Shown piece by piece: positions 3,956 to 5,291 of a stretch of 5,291 nt of DNA. The notes beneath the pieces are model-generated. The model was not told the origin of the DNA and made no database searches. It was given only the letters and a program-made list of their open reading frames with translations. Numbering within the stretch: the first letter of the stretch is position 1; each line of letters begins with the position of its first letter. The DNA is taken from assembly GCA_018814265.1 (NCBI GenBank), contig JAHIZU010000205.1:1-5291 (forward strand), written 5' to 3'. Position numbers and translations under genes: made by a program. The stretch comes from Candidatus Margulisiibacteriota bacterium (GTDB taxonomy: Bacteria; Margulisbacteria; WOR-1; O2-12-FULL-45-9).

Positions 3956-5291
3956 TTTCTTTTAACCTCTGGACGGTTTTTGCTAGATTATGTTGACGGT
4001 AAAGGGCTGAGGCGGCCACAACCATATTGGCGCCGGCTGAGCGAGCCCCTCCAACAGTCCTGAGGTTTACGCCGCCATCGACTTGGAGGCCTAAGCTTAA
4101 GTCAGCTTCTTGAGCAAAACCCCTTAAGCCCGAGATCTTTGGCAAAACCTCTGGCATAAATTTTTGGCCTGAAGCGCCTGGAATAACGGACATTAGGGTA
4201 ACTACATCGATCAAGCCAAGATAAGGCAGAATTTTGACATAAGGGGTTGCCGGGTTAATAGCTAAGCCAGCGTGGACGTCATGTCGGTGTAATGAAGCTA
4301 CCAGATCAGCCAGGTCCGCGCGGGGACGATCAGCCGAAGCTGTTAGTTCTGACGAGATCGTGATCAAGTCCACGCCGATTTTCATGAGCTCAACAATATA
4401 GCTGGCAGTATCTTGCACCATCAGGTGAACGTCGATCGGCAAGTGGGTGCGGGGCCTGATATAGCGAATAAAATCACCCAATACCATAAAATGTTCATAA
4501 GGATCTTTTGTAGAAGTAACAGGCCCAACCAACTGCCGGCCTTGGTTGAATACGCCGTCCATAATATCCAGGTGAAGCATATCTACACCATGTTTTTGGG
4601 CTCTAGCAACCCGCTGGACAATTGGCTTAAGTGAACGAGGGTTGGTGTCTTCGCGAAAAGGCCCAGCTAGTATAGACATGCCAAGAAGGTTAGCGTGGGC
4701 AAGTCTGGGTTTATCTATTCTTAGGGCCAAGCTTTCGGTCTGGTGGCCAAAAACACTTTCGATCTGTGCCAGCTGGTTTGATAGCAGGGAGAATAGCCTT
4801 TTTAAATGCGGGAGACTGTCGATGAGATCCTGCCTGGTCGAGGCTTGTTCAAATTTCAATTTAAATACTGCAAAATTGCCGCGGTCAACCCTGACTGGAT
4901 AAAGAATAAATGGTTTGCGGTCTTTCAGATGGGCTAGGTTTTCCGGGTGCATAATGATCATTGGCTGCATACTATCGATCACTTGATGCATTTCTATGGT
5001 TTCGTCAAGCGGGGTTTTTGTGGCGAAAGAAGTAATTTCTTCTGAATTAGGGTCCAGCTCTGCCAGCACTCTTTGTCCTTTTAAAGTGAGCTCTTTTTTG
5101 ATAGTGCCTTTTATTTGCAAGCGCTGTTTGGCAGCGGGATCCAACCATTTATATACTTTCAGGGTTTTGATTGAAGTTAGTTCTGGAGTTTGGCTGACCC
5201 AGTACATCTGGGCAGCCCGGGCGCCAAGCCCATGGATTACCCCCAGTTGCAAAGTGATCCTGATCGCGTCGTCCGGCGATGTTGCCTGGCG
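3945..5291 (-). CDS. ribulose-phosphate 3-epimerase-like protein with N-terminal GAF-like domain (5' partial)
   Basis: The frame is open to the window edge, so the true start lies outside. A TTG at 5252 could open a 435-residue protein, but 13 more sense codons precede it and continue a plausible helix. Numbering below is from that TTG. Residues 190-435 form a ribulose-phosphate 3-epimerase TIM barrel, an enzyme that interconverts ribulose 5-phosphate and xylulose 5-phosphate. Motifs: SIL (193-195), LHLDIMDG (226-233), DVHLMV (274-279), INPATP (332-337), SVIPGASGQKF (355-365) and QVDGGVN (390-396). The metal/catalytic residues His227, Asp229, His276 and Asp392 are all kept. Departures from the classic enzyme are a 15-residue longer stretch between His227 and His276, GFGGQ changed to GASGQ, FHPEA changed to ISSEL, and GSA changed to ASA in the phosphate loop. 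Residues before about 170 (plus the upstream extension) follow a GAF-like order: helix, LGARAAQMYWV strand, MQPMIIMHPENL, FILYPVRV, FAVFKLKF, then a long helix ending LLSNQLAQIESVF. The epimerase fold is firm, the exact sugar phosphate is not, and the GAF call is inference. Confidence 0.88.
   Translation of the reverse strand, partial: RQATSPDDAIRITLQLGVIHGLGARAAQMYWVSQTPELTSIKTLKVYKWLDPAAKQRLQIKGTIKKELTLKGQRVLAELDPNSEEITSFATKTPLDETIEMHQVIDSMQPMIIMHPENLAHLKDRKPFILYPVRVDRGNFAVFKLKFEQASTRQDLIDSLPHLKRLFSLLSNQLAQIESVFGHQTESLALRIDKPRLAHANLLGMSILAGPFREDTNPRSLKPIVQRVARAQKHGVDMLHLDIMDGVFNQGRQLVGPVTSTKDPYEHFMVLGDFIRYIRPRTHLPIDVHLMVQDTASYIVELMKIGVDLITISSELTASADRPRADLADLVASLHRHDVHAGLAINPATPYVKILPYLGLIDVVTLMSVIPGASGQKFMPEVLPKISGLRGFAQEADLSLGLQVDGGVNLRTVGGARSAGANMVVAASALYRQHNLAKTVQRLKENGA
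3966..3970 (-). promoter_or_regulatory. ribosome binding site of the 412-residue protein gene
   Basis: On the minus strand AGAGG lies 10 bases before the ATG at 3955, inside the last codons of the upstream gene. It supports this start and translational coupling of the two genes. The spacing is a little long. Confidence 0.5.

Noticed and set aside
4413..4902. Forward frames of 73 and 86 residues opposite the epimerase fusion
   Set aside because: Antisense to firm RPE motifs and to the N-terminal domain; no independent support.
5250..5252. TTG at 5252 as the true start of the epimerase fusion
   Set aside because: The frame continues as 13 plausible sense codons (SPDDAIRIT before the TTG) to the window edge and extends the predicted first helix, so the gene is more likely cut by the window.

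Overview
This 5.3 kb window looks like bacterial chromosome with moderate G+C. All clear genes end in ordinary TAA, TAG or TGA stops, so the standard bacterial code fits and the TGA-recoding lineages are unlikely. The MutM protein carries the long linker with the 'LPNKFTH' and 'FNDVRKFG' signatures that I associate with uncultivated candidate phyla (Patescibacteria-like or similar). That placement is an impression from the protein text, not a search result.

Layout. Positions 1-108 may hold the 3' end of a proline-rich upstream gene. Positions 182-757 (+) encode a MacroD/YmdB-type macro domain protein. It has a TATAAT box almost touching its ATG and no Shine-Dalgarno, which suggests a leaderless mRNA. 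Its reading frame contains a degenerate octamer repeat that is duplicated in frame. Positions 758-1242 have no gene. They hold a strand-asymmetric G/C-rich inverted-repeat tract, a small A+T hairpin, a candidate promoter, and a long imperfect hairpin built from TGACTAA-like words just before mutM. Positions 1243-2109 (+) encode the 8-oxoguanine DNA glycosylase MutM/Fpg with all key residues. Positions 2106-2720 (+) encode a FAHD1-like fumarylacetoacetate hydrolase family enzyme joined to mutM by an ATGA overlap.

The right half is on the minus strand and converges on the FAH gene with a 4-base TTAA overlap of stop codons. It is a two-gene operon read from right to left. The first gene (5291 to 3945, entering from outside the window) is a ribulose-phosphate 3-epimerase-like TIM barrel preceded by about 190 residues whose pattern resembles a GAF sensory domain. 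The second (3955 to 2717) overlaps it by 11 bases and encodes a 412-residue protein I do not recognise.

The plus-strand genes are housekeeping or repair functions: ADP-ribose metabolite handling, oxidised-base repair, and small keto-acid hydrolysis or decarboxylation. The most novel material is the minus-strand pair: a putative sensor-epimerase fusion translationally coupled to an orphan protein. A sugar-phosphate-related role for the pair is only inferred from the epimerase half.
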